25,208 nt of DNA. Source: Bacteroidales bacterium UBA1205. GTDB taxonomy: Bacteria > Bacteroidota > Bacteroidia > Bacteroidales > WCHB1-69. The stretch spans positions 1-25,208 of the forward strand of contig DBXT01000055.1 in assembly GCA_002309615.1 (NCBI GenBank), in the 5' to 3' direction. The first letter of the stretch is position 1. Every line of letters starts with the position of its first letter. The notes beneath the pieces were generated by a model that worked only from the letters and a program-made list of their open reading frames with translations, was not told where the DNA came from and ran no database searches. A program made the translations under genes and the position numbers. Below are positions 1 to 7,732 of this stretch, piece by piece.

Positions 1-52
1 TGTTCTTATCTACTATCCTATTCTTATTCTTAAATATCTGTTTAAAGGAATT

Positions 53-97
53 ACGACAGCATACCACCCTGGGCATTCAATGAAAAAGCGTTAAAAA
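53..97. repeat. Direct repeat copy 1 (45 bp)
   Basis: Begins ACGACAGCATACCACC and ends in GCGTTAAAAA. It matches 773-816 except for one extra base near position 70. The two copies are in the same orientation and bound about 675 bp. They could be the ends of an inserted segment or two members of a dispersed family. Confidence 0.85.
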
Positions 98-274
98 AAA
101 TGATGAAATAAAGCGTTAAGAAGTCTGTACTGTCTGAGCGTTTGAATGGTAAATAGGATTCTTTCGTAATGGTGTTATGTGATAGTAATACCTATAAAAC
201 CGGTATTGCGTGCGAGTTTACGGACTTTAGCTTTATAAGTCATTTTTTAGCTTTTTCATTGCTGCCCTGTTCTT

Positions 275-292
275 TTGTTACTTTTGTAACAA
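275..292. repeat. Short hairpin in intergenic repeat region
   Basis: TTGTTAC, a TTTT loop, then GTAACAA form a perfect 7-bp stem. It lies just left of the GC-rich hairpin pair at 315-347 and may belong to the same repeat unit. Confidence 0.5.
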
Positions 293-314
293 GACAAAAG
301 TAAATATAAAAAAT

Positions 315-347
315 CCTCCGCCCTACGGGCACCTCCCTAAAGGGAGG
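315..347. repeat. GC-rich double hairpin
   Basis: Two adjacent hairpins: GCCC-TAC-GGGC at 320-330 and CCTCCC-TAAA-GGGAGG at 332-347. The CCTCC at 315-319 could pair with the same right arm instead. GC-rich pieces of this kind in AT-rich intergenic DNA recur in many Bacteroidota genomes, as far as I recall; membership of a family here is inference. Confidence 0.5.
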
Positions 348-448
348 AATAGCGTAATCCGTTGGTTTCAAGTGTTTTATGTTATTTTTTTTATTAATAC
401 GGAACGCGATTCAAAAAAAACGATAAATACTTGTAAATCACAGAGTCA

Positions 449-460
449 CCCTTTCAAGGG
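449..460. repeat. Small GC-rich hairpin followed by G-runs
   Basis: CCCTT and AAGGG flank a two-base centre, and two further G-runs follow at 461-471. It resembles the other GC-rich repeat pieces nearby. Confidence 0.3.
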
Positions 461-772
461 GGATAAGGGGGATGCTATTTCTTTTCCATTGTTTTCTAAG
501 GCGATAGCCTTGTTTTTTAGGCGAGCGCAGCAAAGCCTGTTTTGTCTTGTCATAGTTGCTATAGGTAAAATGGTTCAGAATGGTTCAATCTTACTTAAAC
601 GTACTACATTTTTAAGCATACATAATTTGACAAGCGTTTTCTTTAAAATTAAAAAAAACTGTCAGAGGATGCTTATCGTTGCACGACGAGGGAAGCAAGT
701 AAACAGCCACCTATGGTGGCAGAAAACAAGGGTTTTGCATATATTGTCCTATATTGATTATTTTACGGTATA

Positions 773-816
773 ACGACAGCATACCACCCGGGCATTCAAT
801 GAAAAAGCGTTAAAAA
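773..816. repeat. Direct repeat copy 2 (44 bp)
   Basis: Same sequence as 53-97 with a single-base deletion (CCCGGG in place of CCCTGGG). It lies 24 bp before the perfect palindrome at 840-869. The near identity over 44 bases of non-coding DNA indicates recent duplication or active spread. Confidence 0.85.
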
Positions 817-839
817 GGTATTGATGATAATTGTATTAT

Positions 840-869
840 TGTAGAGACGTTTCATGAAACGTCTCTACA
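840..869. repeat. Perfect 30-nt palindrome
   Basis: Positions 840-869 read TGTAGAGACGTTTCA and then its exact reverse complement. The arm has 15 bases with no loop. It has no T-run on either side, so a terminator is unlikely. GTAGAGACG palindromes recur between genes in several bacterial phyla, so this is probably one copy of a REP/MITE-like dispersed element. A role cannot be read from one copy. Confidence 0.8.
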
Positions 870-933
870 TACGGTCGGGATTTGTATATTCCGTAGAATA
901 TTTCCATGATTTTGGTATTTATCAGGGGCGGAC

Positions 934-962
934 AAAAAAAAGAGAAACCTGACGGTTTCTCT
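934..962 (-). terminator. Intrinsic terminator of the ribosomal super-operon
   Basis: On the minus strand the stem AGAGAAACC / GGTTTCTCT (954-962 and 941-949) encloses a GTCA loop and is followed by a run of seven T (940 down to 934). It lies 23 bp after the rplQ stop codon, as expected for the end of the operon. Confidence 0.9.
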
Positions 963-985
963 ATGTTAAGGATATAAAAACAATG

Positions 986-1516
986 TTATTCAGTTTTCGG
1001 TTCTTCTGCGGGAGCGGGTTCAGCCGGTGTTTCGGCAGCGGGTGCTGCTTCGGCAACGGGTTGTTCGGTTGTTTCAACCGGTGTCTCCGTTTTCTTCTTA
1101 CCGCCTCTACGGGTAGATTTTGCTTTCTTTTTACCGCCTTTGTTCTGGCTGTAGTTTTCGTTGTAATCAACTAATTCCATCATGCACATTTCGGCGGCAT
1201 CGCCTATACGGAAACCGGTACGTAAAATACGGGTGTAACCGCCGGGGCGATTGGCTGTTTTTTGAGATATTTCTCTAAACAATTCGGTTACGGCTTCTTT
1301 GTTTTGCAAATAACCAAACACTACTCTGCGGGAGTGGGTGGTATCTTCTTTTGATTTGGTGATAAGAGGTTCAATATATTTGCGAAGCGCCTTAGCCTTA
1401 GCCACTGTCGTGTTTATTCTTTTATGGAGAATCAGCGAAGCGGCCATGTTTGACAACATCGCTTTGCGATGTGCACTTGTTCTTCCTAAATGATTTACTT
1501 TTTTTCCGTGTCTCAT
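986..1516 (-). CDS. rplQ: 50S ribosomal protein L17
   Basis: Last gene of the operon, directly after rpoA (10-bp gap) as in the classical alpha cluster. The 176 residues start with MRHGKKVNHLGRTSAHRKAM, the L17 signature, and the conserved core covers about residues 1-118 (about 120 in most bacteria). It is followed by a basic stretch (residues 127-142) and a low-complexity tail of Ala, Pro, Glu and Thr to the C-terminus. Extended L17 tails occur in Bacteroidota; the tail is probably disordered and off the ribosome core. L17 lies by the peptide exit tunnel of the large subunit. Antisense open frames here are by-products of the repetitive tail. Confidence 0.97.
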   Translation of the reverse strand: MRHGKKVNHLGRTSAHRKAMLSNMAASLILHKRINTTVAKAKALRKYIEPLITKSKEDTTHSRRVVFGYLQNKEAVTELFREISQKTANRPGGYTRILRTGFRIGDAAEMCMMELVDYNENYSQNKGGKKKAKSTRRGGKKKTETPVETTEQPVAEAAPAAETPAEPAPAEEPKTE

Positions 1517-1526
1517 ATTCTTCTAC

Positions 1527-2522
1527 TTACTTTTCTAAATCCAACTTATACTTTGAAATATTCATACCGAAATCTAAACCTTTAGACTTCACTAATTCTT
1601 CCAATTCGTTCAATGACTTTTTACCGAAATTTCTAAATTTCAACAAATCGGTTTTTTGGAAAGCCACTAATTCGCCCAATGTTTCCACTTCTGCTGCTTT
1701 CAAGCAGTTCAAAGCTCTTACCGACAGATCCATTTCCACCAATCTGGATTTGAGCAATTGACGTATGTGCAATGATGCTTCGTCAAATTCGCTGGACAAG
1801 GAGATATCATCGGTGTTAACCGTGATTTTCTCGTCGGTGAACAGCACAAAGTGTTGTATGAGCACGTTGGCGGCTTTTTTCAATGCTTCTTTAGGATGCA
1901 CTGTGCCGTCGGTAGTGATTTCAAACACCAATTTATCAAAGTCTGTTTTTTGTTCCACACGATAGCTTTCCACTCTATACATTACATTTTTAATAGGAGA
2001 GTGAGAAGAGTCTATCACTATCACACCGGGGCCTTCGTGTAACAATTTGTTTTCTTCTATTGTCACATAACCTCTACCTTTGTCTATGGTGAGTTCCATG
2101 GTAAGGCTTACGCTGGGTTCCATGGAGCAGATGTGCAAATCGGTATTTAAGACTTGAAAATTATTTAAAAATTTGTTGATGTCGCCTGCCACGAATTCAT
2201 CTTGACCGCTGATGGTAAATCTTACCTTTTCGTTCATTTGGTCTTCGATTTTGCTTTTCAAACGAATTTGTTTGATGTTAAGCACGATATCGGTTACGTC
2301 TTCTATTACGCCCGGGATGGTGGCAAATTCGTGAGCTACACCGTCTATTTTTATTGAAGTAATTGCAAAACCCTCTAAAGATGAAAGCAAAACCCTTCTC
2401 AAAGCGTTTCCTATAGTCATGCCATAGCCAGGCTGTAAAGGACGAAATTCGAAAACGCCAAAAGAATCTGTTGATTCTACCATTAGCACTTTATCCGGTT
2501 TTTGAAAGGGTATTGTAACCAT
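1527..2522 (-). CDS. rpoA: DNA-directed RNA polymerase alpha subunit
   Basis: 331 residues, the normal length. The N-terminal domain (about 1-235) dimerises and nucleates beta and beta-prime assembly; residues 31-50 (PGYGMTIGNALRRVLLSSLE) are its most conserved stretch. After a linker, the C-terminal domain (about 250-320) has the helix-hairpin-helix fold that contacts promoter DNA and activators. R269 in LSVRALNCLK corresponds to E. coli R265, and NFGKKSLNEL follows at 298-307, so UP-element binding residues are kept. The gene sits between rpsD and rplQ, so polymerase supply is tied to ribosome synthesis. Confidence 0.98.
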   Translation of the reverse strand: MVTIPFQKPDKVLMVESTDSFGVFEFRPLQPGYGMTIGNALRRVLLSSLEGFAITSIKIDGVAHEFATIPGVIEDVTDIVLNIKQIRLKSKIEDQMNEKVRFTISGQDEFVAGDINKFLNNFQVLNTDLHICSMEPSVSLTMELTIDKGRGYVTIEENKLLHEGPGVIVIDSSHSPIKNVMYRVESYRVEQKTDFDKLVFEITTDGTVHPKEALKKAANVLIQHFVLFTDEKITVNTDDISLSSEFDEASLHIRQLLKSRLVEMDLSVRALNCLKAAEVETLGELVAFQKTDLLKFRNFGKKSLNELEELVKSKGLDFGMNISKYKLDLEK

Positions 2523-2557
2523 TACTTTTAATTTTTAAATTTAAACTTATTAAACTA

Positions 2558-3160
2558 TTATTTAGAATACAACTCAACTATCAACTGTTCTTTGATATTT
2601 TCAGGTATTGCTTCTCTTTCGGGGTATTGCATGAATTTACCTGACATGGAGTTTGCATCCCATTCTAACCATGTGTACGCACTTGCGTTGTGGCGACTGA
2701 GGGAGTCCACTATCACTTCGCATGATTTTGAACGTTCTCTTACACCTACTATATCGCCGGGACGCAAAGTATAGGAGGGCACATTTACCACTGCTCCGTT
2801 TACCAATATATGACGGTGTGACACCAATTGGCGTGCGGCAGCACGGGTAGGAGCTATGCCTAAACGATACACTACATTATCCAAACGAGCTTCTATCAAT
2901 TGCAGCAACACCTCACCGGTAATACCTTTTTTAGAGGAAGCTTTGTGGAATATGTTTTTAAATTGGCGTTCCAATATGCCGTAAGTATATTTTGCTTTTT
3001 GCTTTTCTTGCAATTGCAATCCGTATTCAGACATTTTTCCTGAACGCTTGCTGTGTCTCTGATCCGATTCCTGTGATCTTTCAAAATATTTATCCGGCCC
3101 GTAGATAGGGTCTCTAAATCTTTTTGCTATTTTGGTTTTTGGTCCAATATATCTTGCCAT
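2558..3160 (-). CDS. rpsD: 30S ribosomal protein S4
   Basis: 200 residues, starting MARYIGPKTKIAKRFRDPIY. S4 is a primary 16S rRNA binder that starts assembly of the small-subunit body, and in several bacteria it represses its own operon. The S4 RNA-binding domain spans about residues 92-155 and includes RLDNVVYRLGIAPTRAAARQ and LVSHRHILVNG. The N-terminal region has no zinc-binding cysteines, so it is the zinc-independent form. It lies between rpsK and rpoA. Whether it autoregulates here is not visible; the 31-bp gap before it holds no clear pseudoknot. Confidence 0.98.
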   Translation of the reverse strand: MARYIGPKTKIAKRFRDPIYGPDKYFERSQESDQRHSKRSGKMSEYGLQLQEKQKAKYTYGILERQFKNIFHKASSKKGITGEVLLQLIEARLDNVVYRLGIAPTRAAARQLVSHRHILVNGAVVNVPSYTLRPGDIVGVRERSKSCEVIVDSLSRHNASAYTWLEWDANSMSGKFMQYPEREAIPENIKEQLIVELYSK

Positions 3161-3191
3161 AACTTTTCAATCTTTTACTTTAAACAAATGC

Positions 3192-3581
3192 TTACACTCT
3201 TCTTCTTTTAGGAGGTCTGCAACCATTATGCGGGAGCGGTGTAATATCTATTATCTCCGTAACTTCTATTCCCGATGCATTGATGGTGCGTATTGCAGAT
3301 TCACGTCCGCCTCCGGGTCCTTTAACATAAACTTTCACTCTACGAAGACCCAAATCGTAAGCAACTTTTGATGCATCTTGGGCTGCCATTTGAGCTGCAT
3401 ACGGAGTATTCTTTTTAGAACCTCTGAAGCCCATTTTACCGGCAGATGACCATGAAATGGCTTGTCCCATAGCGTTAGTTAATGTTACTATTACATTATT
3501 GAAAGAAGCTTGGATATATGCTCTTCCAACCGCGTCCACTTTTACTACTCTTTTCTTAGTAACTTTTGTCGATTTTGCCAT
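3192..3581 (-). CDS. rpsK: 30S ribosomal protein S11
   Basis: 129 residues, the usual length. S11 sits on the small-subunit platform and helps shape the mRNA exit region near the E site. Family motifs are visible: ASFNNVIVTLTNAMGQAISW near residues 27-46, GPGGGRESAIRTI near 89-101, and the basic C-terminus NGCRPPKRRRV. It lies between rpsM and rpsD with gaps of about 30 bp, the conserved alpha-cluster order. Confidence 0.98.
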   Translation of the reverse strand: MAKSTKVTKKRVVKVDAVGRAYIQASFNNVIVTLTNAMGQAISWSSAGKMGFRGSKKNTPYAAQMAAQDASKVAYDLGLRRVKVYVKGPGGGRESAIRTINASGIEVTEIIDITPLPHNGCRPPKRRRV

Positions 3582-3608
3582 AAATCTTTACTTTTTTTAA
3601 TTTGTTAA

Positions 3609-3983
3609 CTATTTAGTTGCTTTTTTCTTGTTAGCAACCACTTTCTTACGCCCTTTACGTGTACGCGCATTGTTTTTCGTAGATTGACCACGAAGAGGTA
3701 ATCCAATACGATGACGGATGCCACGATAACAACCTATGTCCATTAATCGTTTGATATTCATCTGAACTTCAGAACGAAGGGCTCCTTCTATCTTCATTTC
3801 GGAAATAATACCACGAATAGCACTTAGCTCATCATCATTCCAGTCTTGTACTTTCTTGTCAAGAGATACATTGGCTTGTGTTAATATCTTCGCAGATGTA
3901 GAACGACCAATGCCGTAAATGTAAGTTAAACCTATTACTCCTCTTTTGTTGTTTGGTAAATCAATACCAGCAATTCTTGCCAT
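3609..3983 (-). CDS. rpsM: 30S ribosomal protein S13
   Basis: 124 residues, starting MARIAGIDLPNNKRGVIGLT. S13 is in the head of the small subunit, makes the B1 bridges to the large subunit, and reaches the P-site tRNA with its basic tail. The helix-two-turn-helix part (YIYGIGRSTSAKIL) and RGIRHRIGLPLRGQSTKNNA near residues 90-109 are diagnostic. The last 15 residues are mostly lysine and arginine. It follows rpmJ, the order found in most Bacteria. Confidence 0.98.
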   Translation of the reverse strand: MARIAGIDLPNNKRGVIGLTYIYGIGRSTSAKILTQANVSLDKKVQDWNDDELSAIRGIISEMKIEGALRSEVQMNIKRLMDIGCYRGIRHRIGLPLRGQSTKNNARTRKGRKKVVANKKKATK

Positions 3984-4019
3984 ATAATTTTACTCTTTTT
4001 ACGTTATTTTATTTGTTTA

Positions 4020-4136
4020 TTATCCTTGTCTTTGTTTGAATTTAGGATTTTTCTTGTTTATTACGTAAACAACTCCTTTGCGACGAACTACTTTACAATC
4101 GTCCGATCTTTTCTTAACTGATGTTTTTACTTTCAT
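4020..4136 (-). CDS. rpmJ: 50S ribosomal protein L36 (zinc-free form)
   Basis: A 38-codon gene found by translating the gap between infA and rpsM. It begins MKVKTSVKKRSDDCKVVRRK and ends NPKFKQRQG, matching L36 in length and at both ends. L36 packs against 23S rRNA late in large-subunit assembly. The zinc ribbon form has three Cys and one His; here only C14 is left, and the other ligand positions read Ser, Asn and Phe (approximate alignment). It is therefore the zinc-independent type, which fits what I know of Bacteroidota L36. The start ATG at 4136 is 9 bp after the infA stop codon. Confidence 0.96.
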   Translation of the reverse strand: MKVKTSVKKRSDDCKVVRRKGVVYVINKKNPKFKQRQG

Positions 4137-4145
4137 TGTGTATAG

Positions 4146-4367
4146 CTAATTTTTATACCTAAAAATAATTCTTGCTTTTGTTAAATCATAAATGGACATT
4201 TCCATTTTCACTTTGTCTCCGGGGAGAATTTTTATATAGTGCATACGCATTTTCCCCGATACGTGTGCCGTTACGATATGTCCGTTTTCGAGTTCTACTC
4301 TAAACATTGCGTTTCCCAACGATTCTTTTACTATACCGTCTTGTTCTATAGCTTCTTGTTTAGCCAT
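4146..4367 (-). CDS. infA: Translation initiation factor IF-1
   Basis: 73 residues with a single S1-like OB fold. Residues 1-40 (MAKQEAIEQDGIVKESLGNA, then MFRVELENGHIVTAHVSGKM) and RMHYIKILPGDKVKMEMSIYD match IF-1 closely. IF-1 fills the A site of the 30S subunit and helps IF-2 and IF-3 select the initiator tRNA. The gene starts 3 bp after the map stop codon and precedes rpmJ, the usual secY-map-infA-rpmJ order. There is no visible Shine-Dalgarno sequence, so translational coupling to map is likely. Confidence 0.97.
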   Translation of the reverse strand: MAKQEAIEQDGIVKESLGNAMFRVELENGHIVTAHVSGKMRMHYIKILPGDKVKMEMSIYDLTKARIIFRYKN

Positions 4368-4370
4368 TTA

Positions 4371-5147
4371 TTATTGTTTATTTAATACTTCTTCTACATA
4401 TTGATAGGTGGATAGCAATTCCGTTCCGTTGTCTCTTACGGCCACCATGTGTTCGTAATGTGCCGAAGGCAAACCGTCAGCCGTACGTGTTGTCCATCCG
4501 TCTCTATCGATATTGATATTCTTCACTCCCAAATTGATCATGGGTTCTATGCAGAATACCATTCCTTTTTTTATTTTGGCACCGCTTCCTTTTACCCCGT
4601 AATTGGGAACATCCGGTCCTTCATGCAGGTTTCTTCCCACGCCGTGACCTATCAACTCTCTTACCACCGAATAACCGTACGATTCCACATACGATTGTAT
4701 GGTGTGGCTGATATCGCCTATGCGGTTACCTGCTACGGCTTGTTCTATTCCCAAGTACAAAGCCTGTTTGGTTCTGTCGCACAAATTACGAATTTCTTCC
4801 GTTACATGTCCTACCATAAAGGTGTAGGCATAGTCGGCATGAAAACCGTTCTTTTTTGCTCCGCAATCTACCGATACTATATCTCCTTCATGCAGTTCGT
4901 ATTGTCCGGGTATACCGTGCACTATCACATCGTTCACCGAAACGCACAAAGTTGAGGGGAAACCGTTATAATTTTTAAAACTCGGCACCGCACCGTTATC
5001 TCTGATAAAGGTTTCGGCTACGCTGTCCAATGTTTTGCATCGAACGCCGGGTTTTATCAATTTAGCGACCTCAGCCAAAGTCCTTCCTACTATGGAAGCA
5101 CTTTCTTTCATGATGTCTATTTCCCGCTCTGTTTTTAAATGTATCAT
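4371..5147 (-). CDS. map: Type I methionine aminopeptidase
   Basis: 258 residues. The enzyme removes the initiator methionine from new proteins whose second residue is small, after deformylation. The five metal ligands of the pita-bread fold are all visible: D94 and D105 in VDCGAKKNGFHADYAYTF, H168 in IGHGVGRNLHEGP, E201 in FCIEPM and E232 in AHYEHMVAV. H77 in VHGIP is the usual substrate-contact histidine. There is no N-terminal extension, so it is the short bacterial class Ia form. It lies 10 bp after secY and 3 bp before infA. Confidence 0.97.
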   Translation of the reverse strand: MIHLKTEREIDIMKESASIVGRTLAEVAKLIKPGVRCKTLDSVAETFIRDNGAVPSFKNYNGFPSTLCVSVNDVIVHGIPGQYELHEGDIVSVDCGAKKNGFHADYAYTFMVGHVTEEIRNLCDRTKQALYLGIEQAVAGNRIGDISHTIQSYVESYGYSVVRELIGHGVGRNLHEGPDVPNYGVKGSGAKIKKGMVFCIEPMINLGVKNINIDRDGWTTRTADGLPSAHYEHMVAVRDNGTELLSTYQYVEEVLNKQ

Positions 5148-5157
5148 TCTTTTATGC

Positions 5158-6534
5158 TTATGCCGGAAGTGGATTACGTCCTTTTATACGACCCGATTTT
5201 GTCAAGCCGTCATAATGTCTCATTAATAAATGACTTTCTATTTGTTGCAAAGTATCCAACACCACACCCACCATAATCAGCAACGAAGTGCCGCCGAAGA
5301 ATTGGGCGAATTGGGAGTTGATACCCAACAAACGTGCAAATGCCGGCATGATAGCCACTATGGCTAAAAATATGGAGCCGGGCAAAGTTATTTTTGAAAT
5401 AATATTGTCTATGTACTCTATGGTTTTCTTACCCGGTTTCACTCCCGGAATAAAACCGCCGTTGCGTTTTAAATCTTCGGCTATTTGACTCGGGTTGAAA
5501 GTGATAGCGGTGTAGAAATAGGTAAACATGATAATTAATATTGCAAAAACAAAATTATACCAGAATCCGTTGTAATTGGTTAATGCGGCTGCAAATGCAC
5601 TCATAGATTCCGTATTGGAGGCAAAACCCATAAATGTCAAGGGTAAAAACATAATGGCTTGAGCGAAGATGATAGGCATTACACCTGCAGCATTCACTTT
5701 CAAAGGCAAATACTGTCTTTGTCCGCCATATTGTCTGGTACCTACTATACGTTTTGCATATTGTACGGGAACTTTTCTGGTGCCTTGTACTAATAATATG
5801 GTAACCAAAATTACGCCCACCAATAACAATATTTCTATTAAGAACACCACCAAACCGCCATTGGTTTCAGCTACTCTTGATACAAATTCTGCCGACAAGG
5901 CAAAAGGCAAACGAGCGATAATACCCACCATAATGATTAAGGAGATACCGTTGCCTATACCTTTTTCGGTAATACGTTCACCCAGCCACATGATGAACAG
6001 TGTGCTAGCCACTAACACCACCATGGAGGTGAAAATAAATCCGAAAGGCAATTGACCGGTGATCACATTACCGTTGATGGTATGGAACACTCCCGAATGG
6101 GTACCTACCGTGTTGACCATATTTGCCAAGTAAGCGGGAGCTTGCAAAGCTGTTACCAATATGGTTAAGAAACGGGTGGTTTGCGTTATTTTCTTTCTGC
6201 CGCTTTCGCCTTCACGTTGCAGACGTTGGAAATAAGGCACTACCAACGTTAACAATTGCACCACGATGGAAGCGGAGATGTAAGGCATAATACCCAATGC
6301 AAAAATAGAAGCATTTGAGAAAGCACCACCGGAGAACATATCCAATAATCCAAGCAAACCTTCACGAGAACTGGAGGTGAAGGATGTATTCGACAAAGCT
6401 TGTACATCTATGCCGGGCAATGCTATGTATGAACCTACGCGGTATATCAATATGATGCCTAAAGTATATAGAATACGCTTGCGAAGCTCTTCTATATTAT
6501 AAATGTTCTTTAATGTGGTTATAAATCTTCTCAT
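5158..6534 (-). CDS. secY: Protein translocase subunit SecY
   Basis: 458 residues, very hydrophobic, with about ten membrane segments as expected for the channel-forming subunit of the SecYEG translocon. The N-terminal amphipathic part (MRRFITTLKNIYNIEELRKR) leads into TM1 and the typical SYIALPGIDV loop. The long cytoplasmic loops contain QRLQREGESGRKKITQTTRF near residues 163-182 and a conserved basic loop with VPVQYAKRIVG, where SecA and the ribosome dock. SecE and SecG are elsewhere. Only one base separates it from the rplO stop codon, so it is probably translated by coupling. Confidence 0.97.
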   Translation of the reverse strand: MRRFITTLKNIYNIEELRKRILYTLGIILIYRVGSYIALPGIDVQALSNTSFTSSSREGLLGLLDMFSGGAFSNASIFALGIMPYISASIVVQLLTLVVPYFQRLQREGESGRKKITQTTRFLTILVTALQAPAYLANMVNTVGTHSGVFHTINGNVITGQLPFGFIFTSMVVLVASTLFIMWLGERITEKGIGNGISLIIMVGIIARLPFALSAEFVSRVAETNGGLVVFLIEILLLVGVILVTILLVQGTRKVPVQYAKRIVGTRQYGGQRQYLPLKVNAAGVMPIIFAQAIMFLPLTFMGFASNTESMSAFAAALTNYNGFWYNFVFAILIIMFTYFYTAITFNPSQIAEDLKRNGGFIPGVKPGKKTIEYIDNIISKITLPGSIFLAIVAIMPAFARLLGINSQFAQFFGGTSLLIMVGVVLDTLQQIESHLLMRHYDGLTKSGRIKGRNPLPA

Positions 6535-6535
6535 C

Positions 6536-6979
6536 TTATAATTTTGTTGCTACGCCGCCTTGGGCTTCTATTAATTGAACAGCTTTTGCAGAAAATGCAT
6601 GTGCTTTTACTTCTACTTTGGATGTAAGTTCGCCTTTACCCAAAATTTTCACCAAATCTTTTTTTCCTATCAAACCATTGGATTTCAATACATCAATATC
6701 AATTACCGAGATACCTTTGTCGGCTAATTGTTGTATGGTTGATACGTTAATACCGGTATATTCCACTCTGTTGATATTCTTAAAACCAAATTTGGGAACT
6801 CTTCTATACAAAGGCATTTGACCGCCTTCAAAACCTATTTTACGAGAATATCCTGAACGAGATTGAGCACCATTGGCGCCTCTTGTAGAGGTACCGCCTC
6901 TACCGGAACCTTGACCTCTTCCTATTCTTTTTTCTGCTTTGGTTGATCCTGCTGCAGGTTTTAAACTACTTAAATTCAT
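6536..6979 (-). CDS. rplO: 50S ribosomal protein L15
   Basis: 147 residues. L15 binds 23S rRNA late in assembly near the central protuberance. The glycine-rich basic N-terminal half is characteristic: MNLSSLKPAAGSTKAEKRIG, RGQGSGRGGTSTRGANGAQS and GGQMPLYRRVPKFGFKN. The C-terminal half has the L15/L18e fold (VKAHAFSAKAVQLIEAQGG). It sits between rpmD and secY as in the spc operon. Confidence 0.97.
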   Translation of the reverse strand: MNLSSLKPAAGSTKAEKRIGRGQGSGRGGTSTRGANGAQSRSGYSRKIGFEGGQMPLYRRVPKFGFKNINRVEYTGINVSTIQQLADKGISVIDIDVLKSNGLIGKKDLVKILGKGELTSKVEVKAHAFSAKAVQLIEAQGGVATKL

Positions 6980-6998
6980 CTCTTTACTTCTTTTGGTT

Positions 6999-7184
6999 TT
7001 AATTAATTTCTTCTACCTTTAACAAATGTTCTACAGTTTTAATCATGCCCAACACTTGAGGAGTAGCCACTACTTCTACAGGACGATGCATTTTTTGAAT
7101 ACCCAAAGCTTCTATGGTTCTTTTTTGTACTTTAGGTCTGTCTATCTGACTTTTAATCTGTGTTATTCTTAACTTCTTGTCCAT
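6999..7184 (-). CDS. rpmD: 50S ribosomal protein L30
   Basis: 61 residues from the ATG at 7184 (MDKKLRITQIKSQIDRPKVQ). The frame could open two codons earlier at a TTG, but the ATG gives the normal L30 length. The ferredoxin-like L30 fold is recognised by ALGIQKMHRPVEVVATPQVL and the C-terminal GMIKTVEHLLKVEEI. It is a small, late-joining large-subunit protein. It lies between rpsE and rplO, which is diagnostic of the spc cluster. Confidence 0.95.
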   Translation of the reverse strand: MDKKLRITQIKSQIDRPKVQKRTIEALGIQKMHRPVEVVATPQVLGMIKTVEHLLKVEEIN

Positions 7185-7210
7185 TTTCAACTGTTTTTAG
7201 TTATTTGACA

Positions 7211-7723
7211 CTAACCATTGAACACCGTATTTAAATCCACACCTCTCAATTGAGCAACCTTATAGGGGTCTTTCATTTTTGACAAGGCTTCAAAGGTGGC
7301 TTTTACCACACTATGAGGGTTGGATGAACCTTTGGATTTTGCCAATACGTTCTTTACTCCCACACTTTCCAACACGGCACGCATAGCACCACCGGCAATA
7401 ACACCGGTACCGGGAGCGGCAGGTTTTAGAAATACGACAGCTCCGCTGTAACGTGCTTCTTGAGCATGAGGAATAGTGCCTCTTAATACAGGAACGCGTA
7501 TCAAATTTTTCTTTGCGTCTTCGGTTCCTTTTTGAATAGCGGCTGTTACTTCCTTGGCTTTACCCAAACCATAACCCACTACTCCGTCTTCATTTCCGAT
7601 AACTACTATGGCTGAAAAACTAAATGTTCTACCACCTTTCGTTACTTTTGTAACACGACCTACGTGAACTAATCTTTCTTTAAACTCGATTTCGTTCGTT
7701 TTTATTTTTTTATTATCTGCCAT
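7211..7723 (-). CDS. rpsE: 30S ribosomal protein S5
   Basis: 170 residues. S5 lies at the mRNA entry pore and, with S4, shapes decoding accuracy and mRNA unwinding. The double-stranded RNA-binding-like N-terminal domain (about 13-80) has EFKERLVHVGRVTKVTKGGR and GNEDGVVGYGLGKAKEV. The C-terminal domain has GTGVIAGGAMRAVLESVGVK and NVLAKSKGSSNPHSVVKATF. No insertion or truncation is seen. It follows rplR and precedes rpmD. Confidence 0.98.
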   Translation of the reverse strand: MADNKKIKTNEIEFKERLVHVGRVTKVTKGGRTFSFSAIVVIGNEDGVVGYGLGKAKEVTAAIQKGTEDAKKNLIRVPVLRGTIPHAQEARYSGAVVFLKPAAPGTGVIAGGAMRAVLESVGVKNVLAKSKGSSNPHSVVKATFEALSKMKDPYKVAQLRGVDLNTVFNG

Positions 7724-7732
7724 AACTCACAT

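Larger units (their letters stand above)
1..933. other. Repeat-rich intergenic region without a credible gene
   Basis: This stretch lies beyond the terminator of the ribosomal operon. I see no protein family, tRNA or rRNA in it. A 133-codon open frame at 372-773 on the plus strand passes through repeat-like hairpin sequence, has a composition unlike a protein, and is not called. The region contains a 45-bp direct repeat (53-97 and 773-816), a 7-bp-stem hairpin (275-292), paired GC-rich hairpins (315-347), a further small hairpin (449-460) and a perfect 30-nt palindrome (840-869). Together these suggest a landing site for dispersed intergenic repeats or decayed mobile DNA. What lies to the left of position 1 is unknown. 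Confidence 0.6.

Noticed and set aside
372..773. Open frame of 133 codons in the left intergenic region
   Set aside because: It crosses GC-rich hairpin repeats and A/T runs, shows no domain, and ends inside the second 45-bp repeat. It is best explained as repeat sequence without stops.
983..1174. Antisense frames over the rplQ tail
   Set aside because: The Ala/Pro/Glu-rich repetitive tail leaves other frames open. The sense gene is certain.
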